In this document: piece after piece, positions 17,462 to 27,483 of the stretch
Numbering within the stretch: position 1 is the stretch's first letter
Layout of the letters: each line of letters starts with the position of its first letter
Position numbers and translations under genes: made by a program
The notes under the pieces: model-generated
The model's database searches: none
Told to the model about the DNA's origin: nothing
What the model saw: only the letters and a program-made list of their open reading frames with translations
From: Enterovirga rhinocerotis
Lineage (GTDB): Bacteria; Pseudomonadota; Alphaproteobacteria; Rhizobiales; Beijerinckiaceae
Assembly: GCF_004363955.1 (NCBI RefSeq)
Contig: NZ_SNZR01000015.1
Span: forward strand, 186,001-250,000
Direction: 5' to 3'
Length of the DNA stretch: 64,000 nt

Positions 17462-17473
17462 AAATCATCCCGA
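17439..17473 (-). promoter_or_regulatory. four-box MraZ operator
   Basis: Four CCC-starting pentamers (CCCAT, CCCAT, CCCAA, CCCGA) begin at 17439, 17449, 17459 and 17469, an exact 10-base period. Read on the minus strand they are TGGG-type boxes with 5-base spacers, the pattern described for Escherichia coli MraZ sites (TGGGN repeated with 5-nt spacers). They overlap the promoter spacer and -10, consistent with autorepression. The last box is degenerate (CGGG). Confidence 0.65.
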
Positions 17474-17614
17474 GCAGGAGAGGTTGCCGAAGGCCTGCGG
17501 GGCACCGGATCGATGCCGGTGCGTCCCGTGTCGCCCCGGTGCGTCCCGACCGGTCGGGGTGCGATGGATCGTCCATCGCTGTGCGGCTGACGTCATGGAG
17601 CGGGCGGGCGTCGA

Positions 17615-18100
17615 ATGGACCGCTTCGTGTCCAACTTCACCAATCGGTTGGATGCGAAGGGTCGCGTCTCGATCCCTGCGCCCTTCCGGGCCGTTCTCGG
17701 CCGGGACGGGTACGAGGGCCTCTACGTCCATCCGGCGCTCGATGCGCCGGCGCTGGACGCGGGAGGCAACGCGCTTCTCGGCGAGATCGACGCGTTGCTG
17801 TCGACGAGGCCGGCCTATTCGGACGAGCGCGATCTGCTGTCGGTGGCTCTCTATGGGAGCAGCGACACGCTCAAGCTCGACGGGGAGGGGCGGGTCAGCC
17901 TGACCGAGTCGGTGAAGGCGCATGCCGGCATCACGGACGCGGTGACGTTCGTGGGGCTCGGACACAAGTTCCAGATGTGGGAGCCCGAACGCTTCCGCGC
18001 GCATCTCGAGGAGGCTCGGGCACGCGTGAGGGAGCTGAAACGGATGCTTGGGGGAACTGGGACGGCGAACCTTCAGCCGCCGGGAGCACGGGATCGATGA
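17615..18100 (+). CDS. mraZ: transcriptional regulator MraZ
   Basis: A 161-residue DNA-binding protein with two SpoVT/AbrB-like repeats: [21 protein letters not shown] at the N-terminus and [17 protein letters not shown] in the second half. MraZ forms a ring-shaped oligomer that binds direct repeats in its own promoter and regulates the dcw cluster. It heads the division/cell-wall operon here, with matching boxes upstream. The stop overlaps the rsmH start as ATGA at 18097-18100. Confidence 0.96.
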   Translation: MDRFVSNFTNRLDAKGRVSIPAPFRAVLGRDGYEGLYVHPALDAPALDAGGNALLGEIDALLSTRPAYSDERDLLSVALYGSSDTLKLDGEGRVSLTESVKAHAGITDAVTFVGLGHKFQMWEPERFRAHLEEARARVRELKRMLGGTGTANLQPPGARDR

Positions 18101-19110
18101 CGGGTCGCGGCGAAGGCCCGCAGGCCGACGCCGCTGGCGGACCGGCCCCTCATATTCCCGTGCTCCTGGCGGAGGTCGCCGAGGCGCTCGACGTCGCGCG
18201 CGGCGGGGTCTTTCTCGACGGCACCTTCGGTGCGGGCGGCTACACCGCCGCCATCCTCGACGCTCACCCGCGGAACCGGGTCGTCGCGATCGATCGCGAT
18301 CCCGACGCGATCGCGAACGGCGCGGCGTTGGTCGAGCGCGCCGGAGGCCGCCTCACGCTGCTGCACGGGCGCTTCTCCGAGCTGGACACGCTGGCGCGCG
18401 AGGCCGCCGGAGGCGAGGGCCTTCAGGGCGTCGTGCTCGATATCGGCGTCTCGTCGATGCAGCTCGATCAGGCCGAACGCGGCTTCTCCTTCCGCCAGGA
18501 CGGCCCGCTCGACATGCGCATGGGACAGGATGGGCCGAGCGCGGCCGATCTCGTCAACGAGGCTCCGGAAGCGGAGATCGCGGACATCATCTATCGCTAC
18601 GGCGAAGAGCGCCGCTCGCGCGCCGTGGCGCGGGCGATCATCGAACGCCGCCGCCGCGCACCGCTCCGCACCACCGCCGAACTCGCCGATCTCGTCGCCC
18701 AGCATGTGAGGGGTGAGCCGGGCTTCCACCCCGCGACACGCACCTTCCAGGCGCTCCGGATCGCGGTGAACGACGAACTCGGCGAACTGACGTCGGCGCT
18801 CGACGCGGCCGAGCGCGCGCTCGCGCCGGGCGGGCGCCTCGTCGTCGTGACCTTCCACTCGCTCGAGGACCGGATCGTCAAGCTGTTCATGCAGGAGCGG
18901 ACGAGCCGGACCCCCCGGGCCTCGCGCCATCTCCCGTCGCCCGAGCCGGCCGTTCCCACCTTCACGCCCGTCACGCGCGGCCCCGTCGCGGCCGGCCGGG
19001 ACGAGACCGACCGCAACCCGCGCGCCCGCTCGGCCAAGCTCCGGGCGGTCGAGCGCACGGACGCGCCGGCCGGATCCGTCCGGGACGCGCGCAAAGGATC
19101 GCCCCGATGA
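18097..19110 (+). CDS. rsmH: 16S rRNA (cytosine(1402)-N(4))-methyltransferase RsmH
   Basis: A 337-residue SAM-dependent methyltransferase that modifies C1402 of 16S rRNA in the decoding centre. The SAM-binding motif [16 protein letters not shown], then [34 protein letters not shown] and the C-terminal [13 protein letters not shown] block are diagnostic. The start is the ATG overlapping the mraZ stop. The last few bases overlap ftsL (19107-19110), so the three are coupled. Confidence 0.96.
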   Translation: MTGRGEGPQADAAGGPAPHIPVLLAEVAEALDVARGGVFLDGTFGAGGYTAAILDAHPRNRVVAIDRDPDAIANGAALVERAGGRLTLLHGRFSELDTLAREAAGGEGLQGVVLDIGVSSMQLDQAERGFSFRQDGPLDMRMGQDGPSAADLVNEAPEAEIADIIYRYGEERRSRAVARAIIERRRRAPLRTTAELADLVAQHVRGEPGFHPATRTFQALRIAVNDELGELTSALDAAERALAPGGRLVVVTFHSLEDRIVKLFMQERTSRTPRASRHLPSPEPAVPTFTPVTRGPVAAGRDETDRNPRARSAKLRAVERTDAPAGSVRDARKGSPR

Positions 19111-19682
19111 TCCGCCTGCTCCATCTCCTGGCCATCAGCCTGCTGATCGGCTCGGCCGCCTACGCCTACACGACCAAATACGAGACGCTCTATTATTCGG
19201 AGACGCTCTCCAAGATGAAGGCCAAGCTCCAGAAGGAGCGCGAGACCCTCGCCATCGTGAAGGCGGAATGGGCGCTGCTGACACGGCCCGACCGGCTTCA
19301 GCGCATGGTCGACCGGCATCTCGACCTGCAGGCGATGAACGTGGCGCAACTCGCCCGGTTCTCCGACATCCCGAACAAGCCGAACCGGGACGCGATCGCG
19401 GCCAAGCTCGAGACCCTGGGCCTCGAACCCACCTCGACCGGGAGCACGACGCCGGCAGGTCCGCCGAAGCCGAGGCCCGCCCCGAAGCGCGACGGCATCG
19501 CGGCCAAGCTGACCAGCCTCGGCCTCGGCCCGGCGCCGGTTCCGCAGCGGACCGTGCAGACCAAGCCGCCGGCTCGGCCTGCGGCCAAGACCGCCGCGAA
19601 GCCGGCGCCTTCGACGGGTTCGGCCAAGCCAGTCCCGGCCAGGCCCGTCCCGCAACCCTCTGCGAAGCCTGCGGCGAGATAG
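19107..19682 (+). CDS. ftsL: cell division protein FtsL
   Basis: A bitopic membrane protein of 191 residues that joins FtsQ and FtsB and helps activate septal wall synthesis. A short cytoplasmic N-terminus leads into one helix ([18 protein letters not shown]), then a periplasmic coiled-coil ([20 protein letters not shown]) and the conserved [15 protein letters not shown]. The C-terminal half is a Pro/Ala/Lys-rich linker with two similar blocks ([24 protein letters not shown]), longer than in enterobacteria but seen in alphaproteobacteria. It sits between rsmH and ftsI, as expected. Confidence 0.93.
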   Translation: MIRLLHLLAISLLIGSAAYAYTTKYETLYYSETLSKMKAKLQKERETLAIVKAEWALLTRPDRLQRMVDRHLDLQAMNVAQLARFSDIPNKPNRDAIAAKLETLGLEPTSTGSTTPAGPPKPRPAPKRDGIAAKLTSLGLGPAPVPQRTVQTKPPARPAAKTAAKPAPSTGSAKPVPARPVPQPSAKPAAR

Positions 19683-19686
19683 TCCC

Positions 19687-21489
19687 ATGTCGGCCGACGA
19701 CTCCTCCGATCGCGTCCCACACGATCCGGCGCCCGAGCCCGAATACGTCGAGGAGCCGGTCGTGCCGCAGCTGAGCGGCCGGCAGCGCGCCTTCGCGTTC
19801 GCGCGTGGCCTGTTCCGGCTCCGCATCGAGCAGAGCGCGGTGCGCGTCGCGATCGTCGGCGCCGTCTTCCTCGGGCTGTTCAGCCTGATCAGCGGACGGC
19901 TGATCTATCTCGCGGTCATGCCGCAGGAGCCGGAGAACATCCGCCGCTTCGCCTCCGCCGCCTCCGTGGCCGCGCGGCCCGACATCATCGACCGGAACGG
20001 CGAGGTCCTCGCGACCGACGTGCGCATGGTCTCGATCTTCGCCGAGCCGCGCAACATCATCGACAAGGACGAGGCGGTCGAGCTGCTCACGGCCGTGCTG
20101 CCGGACCTCAACGCGGCCGACCTCCGCAACAAGCTCAACCTGAGGCGCGGCTTCGTCTGGGTGAAGCGCGAAGTGACGCCGCGCGAGCAGGCCGAGGTCC
20201 ACCGCCTCGGCATTCCGGGCGTCGGCTTCGTGCCGGAATCGAAGCGGGTCTATCCGAACGGCGTCGCGGCCGCGCACGTCCTCGGCTTCGCCAATATCGA
20301 CAATGTCGGCATAGCGGGGATCGAGAAATACATCGATTCGAGCGGCCTGCAGGATCTCAACGGCTTCGGCTTCGCCCGCCAGGCGAACGACCTGAAGCCG
20401 GTGCAGCTCTCGATCGACCTTCGCATCCAGCACGCGATGCGCGACGAACTCGTGAAGGGCATGGCCTATTTCCGGGCCAAGGCCGCGGCCTCGATGCTGC
20501 TGGACGTGACGACGGGCGAGATCGTCTCGCTCGTCTCGCTGCCCGATTTCGACCCGAACAACCCGGTCGACGCGCTCGAGAAGGACCGCATCAATCGCAT
20601 GATCGTCGGCGTCTACGAGATGGGCTCGACCTTCAAGGCGCTGACGACGGCCATGGTGCTCGATTCGGGCAAGGCCAACATCAACTCGACCTTCGATGCG
20701 CGCTCGAAGCTTCGCTACGGCCGGTTCTCGATCGGCGATTATCACGGCACCAACCGCATCCTGACCGTCCCCGAGGTCTTCCTCCACTCCTCGAATATCG
20801 GCACCGCCAAGATGGCGCTCGCCGTCGGCGTCGAGGGCCACAAGGCCTTCCTGAAGAAGATGGGCCAGCTCGACCGGATGCGGACCGAGATGCCCGAGAG
20901 CTCCATGCCGATCGTGCCGGCGCGGTGGGGCGACCTCAACACGATCACCATCGCCTTCGGCCACGGCATCGCAGTCGCCCCCATGCAGGCGACGGCCGCC
21001 GTCGGCGCGCTGCTGAACGGCGGCCTCATGATCACGCCGACCTTCCTGAAGCGCAGCGCCGAGGAGGCGCGGGCCAAGGCGGTCCGCGTGATCAAGCCGG
21101 AGACGAGCGAAGCCCTGCGCTACGTGATGCGCCTCAACGCCCAGAAGGGCTCGGCCTCCAAGGCCGCCGTCCCGGGCTATTTCGTCGGCGGCAAGACCGG
21201 CACGGCCGAGAAGGTGGTGGGCGGCCGCTACTCGAAGACGAAGCTGTTCACGACCTTCATGGCCGTCACGCCGGCCGACAGCCCGCGCTATCTCTTCGTC
21301 ACCGTCTATGACGAGCCGCAGCCGACGCCGGAATCGCACGGCTACGCGACGGCCGCCTGGAATGCCGGCGAAACCACGGGGCGTATCCTCGAGCGCATCG
21401 CCCCGATGCTCTCGGTGCCCCCCCGCTTCGACCCGCCGAAGAACCCCTTCCCGCTGATGGCCCGGCTCGGCGCCTGGGGGACCCGCTGA
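19687..21489 (+). CDS. ftsI: peptidoglycan D,D-transpeptidase FtsI (PBP3)
   Basis: The septal transpeptidase, 600 residues, class B penicillin-binding protein. A cytoplasmic N-terminus of about 50 residues precedes one membrane helix (about 52-75). The pedestal domain starts at RPDIIDRNGEVLATD. Catalytic motifs are complete: S314-TFK (active-site serine), SSN in HSSNIG and KTG in GKTGTAEK. It works with FtsW at the division site. It begins four bases after ftsL stops; murE follows. Confidence 0.96.
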   Translation: MSADDSSDRVPHDPAPEPEYVEEPVVPQLSGRQRAFAFARGLFRLRIEQSAVRVAIVGAVFLGLFSLISGRLIYLAVMPQEPENIRRFASAASVAARPDIIDRNGEVLATDVRMVSIFAEPRNIIDKDEAVELLTAVLPDLNAADLRNKLNLRRGFVWVKREVTPREQAEVHRLGIPGVGFVPESKRVYPNGVAAAHVLGFANIDNVGIAGIEKYIDSSGLQDLNGFGFARQANDLKPVQLSIDLRIQHAMRDELVKGMAYFRAKAAASMLLDVTTGEIVSLVSLPDFDPNNPVDALEKDRINRMIVGVYEMGSTFKALTTAMVLDSGKANINSTFDARSKLRYGRFSIGDYHGTNRILTVPEVFLHSSNIGTAKMALAVGVEGHKAFLKKMGQLDRMRTEMPESSMPIVPARWGDLNTITIAFGHGIAVAPMQATAAVGALLNGGLMITPTFLKRSAEEARAKAVRVIKPETSEALRYVMRLNAQKGSASKAAVPGYFVGGKTGTAEKVVGGRYSKTKLFTTFMAVTPADSPRYLFVTVYDEPQPTPESHGYATAAWNAGETTGRILERIAPMLSVPPRFDPPKNPFPLMARLGAWGTR

Positions 21490-21680
21490 TGGACTCGATC
21501 GGCATCGTCCGGAAGCTGGACGATGAGCCGACAGCCAGCGTCGTCGTCGGCGCAAGCGATCCCGATGCAAGGTCGTCGAATGGCTCCATCGCCGGATGTG
21601 CGGCCGCACGCGGCGAGGTGCCGCTCTCGGGGTCGAGACGGTTGGCAGGGCCGGCCGCAGCCGCTACCTCCGTTGCCGCG

Positions 21681-23156
21681 ATGACCCATGTCGAAACGAC
21701 GTTCGGCGCTCTCTTCCCCGAGGCGGGGGAGGGGGCGGAGAGCCCGGTGAGCGGGCTCGCCTATGACAGCCGCAAGGTCGAGGAGGGCTTCGCCTTCGTC
21801 GCGGTGCCCGGCACCAAGGCGAACGGCGCCGCCTTCATCGCCGATGCGCTGGCGCGCGGCGCGAAGGCGATCGTCGGCGAGGTCCGTCGGCCGCCGACGC
21901 TGTTTCCCGAAATCCCGTATCTGCAGGTCGCCGATGCCCGGCGGGCCCTCTCGCTCGCTGCCGCGCGGCTTCATCCGGGCCAGCCCGAGACCGTCGTCGC
22001 CGTCACCGGCACCAGCGGCAAGAGTTCGGTCGCCGAATTCGTCCGGCAGCTCTTCCAGGCCACCGGCCGCGAGAGCGCGAGCCTCGGCACGCTCGGCATC
22101 ACGACGAGAGGCGGCGCGCATTACGGCTCGCTCACGACGCCCGATCCGATCACCCTCCACCAGGACCTCGAGCGTCTCGCCGGGGACGGCGTGACGCATC
22201 TCGCCATGGAGGCCTCCTCCCACGGCATCGACCAGCGCCGCCTCGACGGCGTGCGCCTCGCGGCAGCGGCCTTCACCAATCTCGGCCGCGACCACCTCGA
22301 TTACCACCCGACCGTCGAGGACTACCTGCAGGCGAAGCTCCGTCTCTTCCGGGATCTGCTGCCGGAGGGACGGCCCGTCGTCGTCAACCTCGACGGGGCC
22401 GAAGGGGCCCGCGTCGCGCGGTTCGCCGCCGAACACCGCCATCCGGTGATGACGGTCGGCCGCGAGGGCGAGGCGGTCCGGCTGCTCTCGGTCGATCGTG
22501 TCGGCTTCGCGCAGCGGCTGATGCTCCGCGCGGGCGGGCGCGACATCAGCGTCGATCTGCCCCTCGTCGGCGGGTTCCAGGTGGAGAACGCGCTGGTCGC
22601 CGCGGGCCTCGTCCTTGCAGCGGAACCGGGCCTCGATCCGGTCGCGGTTCTGAGGCGCATGTCCGGTCTGACGGGCGTCGCCGGCCGCCTCGACCGCATC
22701 GGCGAGGTGGAGGGCGCGCTCTGCGTCGTCGACTATGCCCACAAGCCCGAAGCGCTCGCCGCCGTGCTCGACACGCTGCGGCCTTTCGCGACGGGGCGCC
22801 TCGTCTGCGTCTTCGGCTGCGGCGGCGACCGCGATCGCGGCAAGCGCCCGATCATGGGCGCGATCGCGGCGGAGAAGGCGGACGTCGTCGTCGTCACCGA
22901 CGACAATCCGCGCTCGGAAGACCCGGCGTCGATCCGCGCCGCGATCCTCGCCGCCGCGCCCGGCGCGCGCGAGATCGGAGACCGGCGCGAGGCCATCGGC
23001 CATGCCGTCGCCGAACTCGGGCCGGGCGACGTCCTCGTCGTCGCGGGCAAGGGCCACGAGACGGGCCAGATCGTCGGGGATACGGTCCTGCCCTTCTCCG
23101 ATCACGACGAAATCCGAGCGGCCATGCAGGCGCGCTCGCGGGAGTCACGTTCTTGA
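21681..23156 (+). CDS. murE: UDP-MurNAc-L-Ala-D-Glu:meso-diaminopimelate ligase MurE
   Basis: A cytoplasmic ligase that adds meso-diaminopimelate to the peptidoglycan precursor using ATP. Motifs are the P-loop TGTSGKSS, the Mur-ligase HLAMEASSHGI block, and VTDDNPRSEDP, whose DNPR indicates meso-DAP specificity. The start at 21681 (MTHVETTFGALF, 491 residues) fits family length. An in-frame ATG at 21489 overlaps the ftsI stop and would add 64 residues; that stretch has weaker third-position GC bias than true coding sequence here, so it is probably a leader. The stop overlaps murF. Confidence 0.95.
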   Translation: MTHVETTFGALFPEAGEGAESPVSGLAYDSRKVEEGFAFVAVPGTKANGAAFIADALARGAKAIVGEVRRPPTLFPEIPYLQVADARRALSLAAARLHPGQPETVVAVTGTSGKSSVAEFVRQLFQATGRESASLGTLGITTRGGAHYGSLTTPDPITLHQDLERLAGDGVTHLAMEASSHGIDQRRLDGVRLAAAAFTNLGRDHLDYHPTVEDYLQAKLRLFRDLLPEGRPVVVNLDGAEGARVARFAAEHRHPVMTVGREGEAVRLLSVDRVGFAQRLMLRAGGRDISVDLPLVGGFQVENALVAAGLVLAAEPGLDPVAVLRRMSGLTGVAGRLDRIGEVEGALCVVDYAHKPEALAAVLDTLRPFATGRLVCVFGCGGDRDRGKRPIMGAIAAEKADVVVVTDDNPRSEDPASIRAAILAAAPGAREIGDRREAIGHAVAELGPGDVLVVAGKGHETGQIVGDTVLPFSDHDEIRAAMQARSRESRS

Positions 23157-24595
23157 CCGATCTGTGGAGCCGCGCCGATCTCACGGCCCTGCCGGGCGCG
23201 CGCCTCCTCGGCGAGCCCGGCCCGGTCGGCGGCATCTCCATCGACACGCGGACCCTCGCGCCGGGCGACGTCTTCTTCGCCATCCGCGGCGTCGCCTCGG
23301 ACGGGCATGACCATGTCCGCTCGGCTCTGTCGAAGGGCGCCGCCGCGGCCGTCGTGGCCGAGGGCCGGGAGGCCGCGTTCTCTGAGGCGGGTGCGCTCGT
23401 CGTCGTGCCCGACGTGCTCGCGGCGCTCGAGGTGCTCGGCCGGGCCGCCCGCGCCCGGACGCGAGGCCGGATCGTCGCCGTGACCGGCTCGGTCGGCAAG
23501 ACGGGCACGAAGGATGCGCTCCGGCTCGTCCTCGGCCGCTTCGGCGCGACCCATGCCGCGACGGCCTCCTTCAACAACCATTGGGGCGTGCCGATCACGC
23601 TCGCGCGGATGCCCGAGGCGAGCCGCTTCGGCGTCTTCGAGATCGGAATGAACCACCCCGGCGAGATCCTGCCGCTGACCGCCATGGTCCGGCCGGAAAT
23701 CGCCATCGTGACGAGCGTCGAACCCGTCCATATCGGCCATTTCCGCGCCATCCAGGGCATCGCCGACGCGAAGGGCGAGATCTTCGCGGGGATGGAGCCC
23801 GGCGGCGTCGCCGTGCTGCCGCGCGACAATGCCCATTTCGCGCGCCTCGCCGCTCACGCCCAGGCCTCTCGGGCCGGGCGCATCGTCTCCTTCGGCGAAG
23901 GGGAGGGGGCCGATGTGCGTGCGCTCCGCATCGCGGCCGGGGCCGATGCCTCCATGGTCGAGGCGGACGTGATGGGCCACCGGGTCGCCTACCGGATCGG
24001 GATGGCGGGTCGGCACGTCGCCCTGAACTCGCTCGCGGTCCTCGCGACCGTCGCGGCTCTCGGCCTCGACATCGACGCGGCCGCCTCGGCCTATGCCGCG
24101 ATCGAACCCGCCGAAGGGCGCGGCGAGCGCGCCCGCATCGCCCTGCCGGGCGGGGGCGAATTCCTCCTCGTCGACGAGAGCTTCAACGCCAATCCCGCCT
24201 CGATGCGCGCGGCCCTTGCGACGCTCGCGCTGACCGAGGTGCCGGAGGGCGGCCGCCGCATCGCCGTGCTCGCGGAAATGGGTGAACTCGGCGAGGCCGG
24301 GCCAGCCGCCCATACCGGGCTTGCGGAGCCCGTCGTCGCCTCGAAGGCCGATCTCGTCTTCGCCGCCGGCCCCCTGATGCTGAACCTCTGGCCGCACCTG
24401 CCGGCTTCGATCCGCGCGGCCCACGCGGATCACGCCTCAGGCCTCCATGACGCGGTCGCGGATGCGATCCGCCCTGGCGACGTGGTCATGGTGAAGGGTT
24501 CGAAATATACGCTCGTCTCGAAACTCGCGGCTTCGCTCCGGGCGCGATTCGCATCGGCCGACAAACAGGCCGGCACGGGGCGCGCCGCGCAATAA
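23153..24595 (+). CDS. murF: UDP-MurNAc-tripeptide:D-Ala-D-Ala ligase MurF
   Basis: A 480-residue ATP-dependent ligase that adds the D-Ala-D-Ala dipeptide to the precursor. The nucleotide-binding loop is TGSVGKTGTKDALR, followed by the family's TASFNNHWGVPITL and FEIGMNHPGEI; the C-terminal domain has VDESFNANPASMRAAL. Translation starts at a TTG (23153) overlapping the murE stop, with GGGAG ten bases upstream, so it is translationally coupled. Confidence 0.95.
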   Translation: MTDLWSRADLTALPGARLLGEPGPVGGISIDTRTLAPGDVFFAIRGVASDGHDHVRSALSKGAAAAVVAEGREAAFSEAGALVVVPDVLAALEVLGRAARARTRGRIVAVTGSVGKTGTKDALRLVLGRFGATHAATASFNNHWGVPITLARMPEASRFGVFEIGMNHPGEILPLTAMVRPEIAIVTSVEPVHIGHFRAIQGIADAKGEIFAGMEPGGVAVLPRDNAHFARLAAHAQASRAGRIVSFGEGEGADVRALRIAAGADASMVEADVMGHRVAYRIGMAGRHVALNSLAVLATVAALGLDIDAAASAYAAIEPAEGRGERARIALPGGGEFLLVDESFNANPASMRAALATLALTEVPEGGRRIAVLAEMGELGEAGPAAHTGLAEPVVASKADLVFAAGPLMLNLWPHLPASIRAAHADHASGLHDAVADAIRPGDVVMVKGSKYTLVSKLAASLRARFASADKQAGTGRAAQ

Positions 24596-24691
24596 CGAGG
24601 GACGCCCGCCGGGCAAGTCTCCCGATTTCCCACAACTCGAAGGGGCCCGCCGCCGTCCCGCTGATGACGGCCGGCTCCAGAGGCTGCCGAC

Positions 24692-25777
24692 ATGCTGGTC
24701 TTCCTGGCCGATTTCGCCCATCTCCTGACGCCGCTGAACGTGTTCCGGTACATCACCTACCGGACGGCCGGGGCGGTCGCGACCTCGCTGCTCTTCGTCT
24801 TCTGGCTCGGCCCGGCGGCGATCTCCTCGCTCCGCATCCGGCAGGGCAAGGGCCAGCCCATCCGCACCGACGGGCCGGAATCGCATGTGAAGACGAAGGG
24901 CGGCACGCCGACCATGGGCGGGCTGATGATCCTCGCCGGCTTCCTCGTCTCGACCATCCTCTGGGCCGATCCGCGCAACCTCTATGTCTGGGTCGTGCTG
25001 TTCGTGACGCTCGGCTTCGGCGCGATCGGCTTCTACGACGACTATCTGAAGGTCAAACGGCAGACCCATGCCGGCTTCTCCAGCAAGGCCCGGCTTGCCC
25101 TGGAGGCGGTGATCGCGCTCGCGGCCTGCCTCGCCATCGCCTACATCGCGCCGCCCGGCCTCTCGAACAAGCTGTCGCTCCCCTTCATGAAGGACGTCCT
25201 GGTCGATTTCGGCTGGTTCTTCCTCGTCTTCGGAATGCTGGTGATCGTCGGCGCGGGCAATGCGGTGAACTTCACCGACGGCCTCGACGGCCTCGCCATC
25301 GTGCCCGTGCTGATCGCGGCCGGGACCTTCGGCTTCGTCGCGTATCTCACCGGCAACGCGATCTTCGCCAACTACCTCCAGATTCGCTTCGTGCCGGGCA
25401 CGGGCGAACTCGCGGTGCTCTGCGGCGCGCTTCTCGGGGCCGGGATCGGCTTCCTCTGGTTCAACGCGCCGCCGGCCCAGGTCTTCATGGGCGACACGGG
25501 CTCTCTCGCCCTCGGCGGCCTCCTCGGCACGATCGCGGTCGCCACCAAGCACGAGATCGTGCTCTCGATCGTCGGCGGCCTCTTCGTCATCGAGGCGCTC
25601 TCGGTGATCATCCAGGTCGGCTACTTCAAGCTGACCGGGAAGCGCTTCTTCCGAATGGCGCCGATCCACCACCATTTCGAGAAACTCGGCTGGACCGAGC
25701 CGCAGATCGTGATCCGCTTCTGGATCATCGCCTTCCTCCTGGCCCTCGTCGGCCTGACCACGCTGAAGCTGCGCTGA
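24692..25777 (+). CDS. mraY: phospho-N-acetylmuramoyl-pentapeptide transferase MraY
   Basis: A polytopic membrane enzyme of 361 residues that transfers phospho-MurNAc-pentapeptide to undecaprenyl phosphate, making lipid I. About ten hydrophobic helices and the diagnostic loops are present: [14 protein letters not shown] and KGGTPTMGG near the N-terminus, [29 protein letters not shown], and the late [11 protein letters not shown]. Start ATG follows AGAGG. A palindromic repeat separates it from murD. Confidence 0.96.
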   Translation: MLVFLADFAHLLTPLNVFRYITYRTAGAVATSLLFVFWLGPAAISSLRIRQGKGQPIRTDGPESHVKTKGGTPTMGGLMILAGFLVSTILWADPRNLYVWVVLFVTLGFGAIGFYDDYLKVKRQTHAGFSSKARLALEAVIALAACLAIAYIAPPGLSNKLSLPFMKDVLVDFGWFFLVFGMLVIVGAGNAVNFTDGLDGLAIVPVLIAAGTFGFVAYLTGNAIFANYLQIRFVPGTGELAVLCGALLGAGIGFLWFNAPPAQVFMGDTGSLALGGLLGTIAVATKHEIVLSIVGGLFVIEALSVIIQVGYFKLTGKRFFRMAPIHHHFEKLGWTEPQIVIRFWIIAFLLALVGLTTLKLR

Positions 25778-25799
25778 TGGGCGGGGAGGCGAGGCTGCC

Positions 25800-25935
25800 T
25801 CTCCCCTTGCGGGAGAGGTCGAGCGACGCCGAAGGCGTCGGCCGGGTGAGGGGCGGCCACTGGGCTGCGGCGTGTATCCTTGGCCCCTCATCCGGTCGCG
25901 TTGACACGCGACTCGACTTCTCCCGCAAGGGGAGA
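25800..25935. repeat. palindromic intergenic repeat (REP-like) between mraY and murD
   Basis: Perfect 17-base inverted arms TCTCCCCTTGCGGGAGA (25800-25816) and TCTCCCGCAAGGGGAGA (25919-25935) bracket a GC-rich core that contains further self-complementary segments. The 16-mer CTCCCCTTGCGGGAGA also occurs at 30644-30659 in another intergenic space, so it is a dispersed family. It could fold in RNA or DNA and affect expression of murD. Confidence 0.75.
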
Positions 25936-25979
25936 AGCGGGGCTCGGGATCTCCTCGCGCCGCGCTCGGGAGGCGCCGC

Positions 25980-27428
25980 ATGACCCCCGTCACGACTTTT
26001 GCCGGGCGACGCGTCGCGCTCTTCGGTCTCGGCGGATCGGGCCTTGCGACCGCGCTCGCGCTCAAGGCCGGAGGCGCGGATGTCGTCGCCTATGACGACA
26101 GCGAAGCCAGCCGCGAGAAAGCGCGTGCCCAGGGCATCGCGGTCGCGGATCTGCGCGCCGAGGACTGGTCGCGCTTCACGTCGCTCGTGCTCGCGCCGGG
26201 CGTGCCGCTGACCCATCCCGCGCCGCATTGGACCGTCGGCCTCGCCAAGGCCGCGAATGTCGAGATCATCGGCGACATCGAGCTCTTCTGCCGCGAACGG
26301 GCCGCCCTCGCGCCGGATGCGCCCTTCGTCGCCATCACCGGCACCAACGGCAAGTCGACCACGACCGCCCTCGTCGCCCACATCCTGCGCGAGGCAGGGC
26401 TCGACGTGCAGATGGGCGGCAATATCGGCACGGCGATCCTGTCGCTCGAACCGCCGTCGCGCGAGCGCGTGCACGTCGTCGAGATGTCGTCCTTCCAGAT
26501 CGATCTCACGCCCTCGCTCGCCCCCAGCGTCGCGTGCCTGTTGAACATTACGCCTGATCATCTCGACCGTCACGGGACGATGGAAAACTACGCGGCGATC
26601 AAAGAACGAGTCGTCGCAGGAAGCCGAAGGGCGTTCATCGGTGTCGACGATCCGGCAAGCGCTGCCATCTATGAGCGCCATTCGGTGCCACGGATCGTGC
26701 AGAAGGGTTGGATCAGCCGCACCCACGCCTCGGCCTACCCGGTTTCAGTCGAGCGGAAGCTGGACTTGGGCGTTTTTCTCGATGGAACGCGGATCGTCCT
26801 CCGGCATAGATCGGGCAGCAAGACCGACGCAGGGCTTGTTCTGTGCGATCTTGCCGGCATCAACTCCCTCCGCGGAGCGCACAACGCGCAGAACGCCTGT
26901 TTCGCCGCGGGGGTGTTCGAAGCTCTGGAGGTCGTGCCGGACTACGATCGCACCCACCTCCGGCAATCGATACAGGCCGCTTTGCGCACCTTCCCCGGCC
27001 TCGCGCATCGCATGGAGGAGGTCGGGCGGCGGGGCGAGACGATCTTCGTCAACGATTCCAAGGCGACCAACGCGGATTCAACGGAAAAGGCGCTCGCGTC
27101 TTTCGAGCGCGTCTATTGGATCCTCGGGGGCAAGCAGAAAGAGGGTGGCATCGCTTCGCTGCGGCCCTATTTCCCGCGCGTCGCCAAGGCCTATCTGATC
27201 GGAGAGGCGAGCGAGGCCTTCGCGGCGACGCTCCGTGAAGAGGTGCCGCACGTCCTCTGCGGCACGCTCGACAAGGCGGTCGCGGCGGCGGCGGCCGATG
27301 CCGCGGCGGCCGGTGAGGGCGAGCGTGTCGTCCTCCTCTCGCCGGCCTGCGCGAGCTACGACCAGTACCGGAACTTCGAGATCCGCGGCGACCATTTCCG
27401 CGATCTCGTCCGGGCGCTGCCGGCTTAG
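25980..27428 (+). CDS. murD: UDP-N-acetylmuramoyl-L-alanine:D-glutamate ligase MurD
   Basis: A 482-residue cytoplasmic ligase adding D-glutamate to UDP-MurNAc-L-Ala. The N-terminal domain has [17 protein letters not shown], the ATP site is [13 protein letters not shown], followed by [27 protein letters not shown] and the C-terminal [16 protein letters not shown] and [19 protein letters not shown]. Bases about 26560-27000 are visibly less GC-rich than both flanks, as if the middle of the gene had been exchanged. It is the last dcw gene here: ftsW and murG do not follow. Confidence 0.95.
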   Translation: MTPVTTFAGRRVALFGLGGSGLATALALKAGGADVVAYDDSEASREKARAQGIAVADLRAEDWSRFTSLVLAPGVPLTHPAPHWTVGLAKAANVEIIGDIELFCRERAALAPDAPFVAITGTNGKSTTTALVAHILREAGLDVQMGGNIGTAILSLEPPSRERVHVVEMSSFQIDLTPSLAPSVACLLNITPDHLDRHGTMENYAAIKERVVAGSRRAFIGVDDPASAAIYERHSVPRIVQKGWISRTHASAYPVSVERKLDLGVFLDGTRIVLRHRSGSKTDAGLVLCDLAGINSLRGAHNAQNACFAAGVFEALEVVPDYDRTHLRQSIQAALRTFPGLAHRMEEVGRRGETIFVNDSKATNADSTEKALASFERVYWILGGKQKEGGIASLRPYFPRVAKAYLIGEASEAFAATLREEVPHVLCGTLDKAVAAAAADAAAAGEGERVVLLSPACASYDQYRNFEIRGDHFRDLVRALPA

Positions 27429-27483
27429 CAGGCTGCGAAAAGTGGAACGCGGCTGTCCGACAGCAGCATGCGGTCACGCTCGT

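Larger units (their letters stand above)
17259..17614 (+). other. mraZ upstream region, no gene seen
   Basis: A 356-base intergenic stretch between the divergent small secreted-protein gene and mraZ. It contains the mraZ promoter and MraZ-type boxes listed separately and a long 5' leader of about 150 bases. Long open frames cross it on both strands, but none shows coding character of its own. Confidence 0.7.

Noticed and set aside
19135-21609. 824-residue open frame on the minus strand across ftsL and ftsI
   Set aside because: High GC gives long antisense frames; the plus strand carries complete FtsL and FtsI with all motifs, while this frame is Arg/His/Asp-rich without any recognisable domain.
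21489-21680. N-terminal extension of MurE from an ATG overlapping the ftsI stop
   Set aside because: Would add 64 low-complexity residues with weak third-position GC bias, and the family length fits the start at 21681. Kept only as an alternative.
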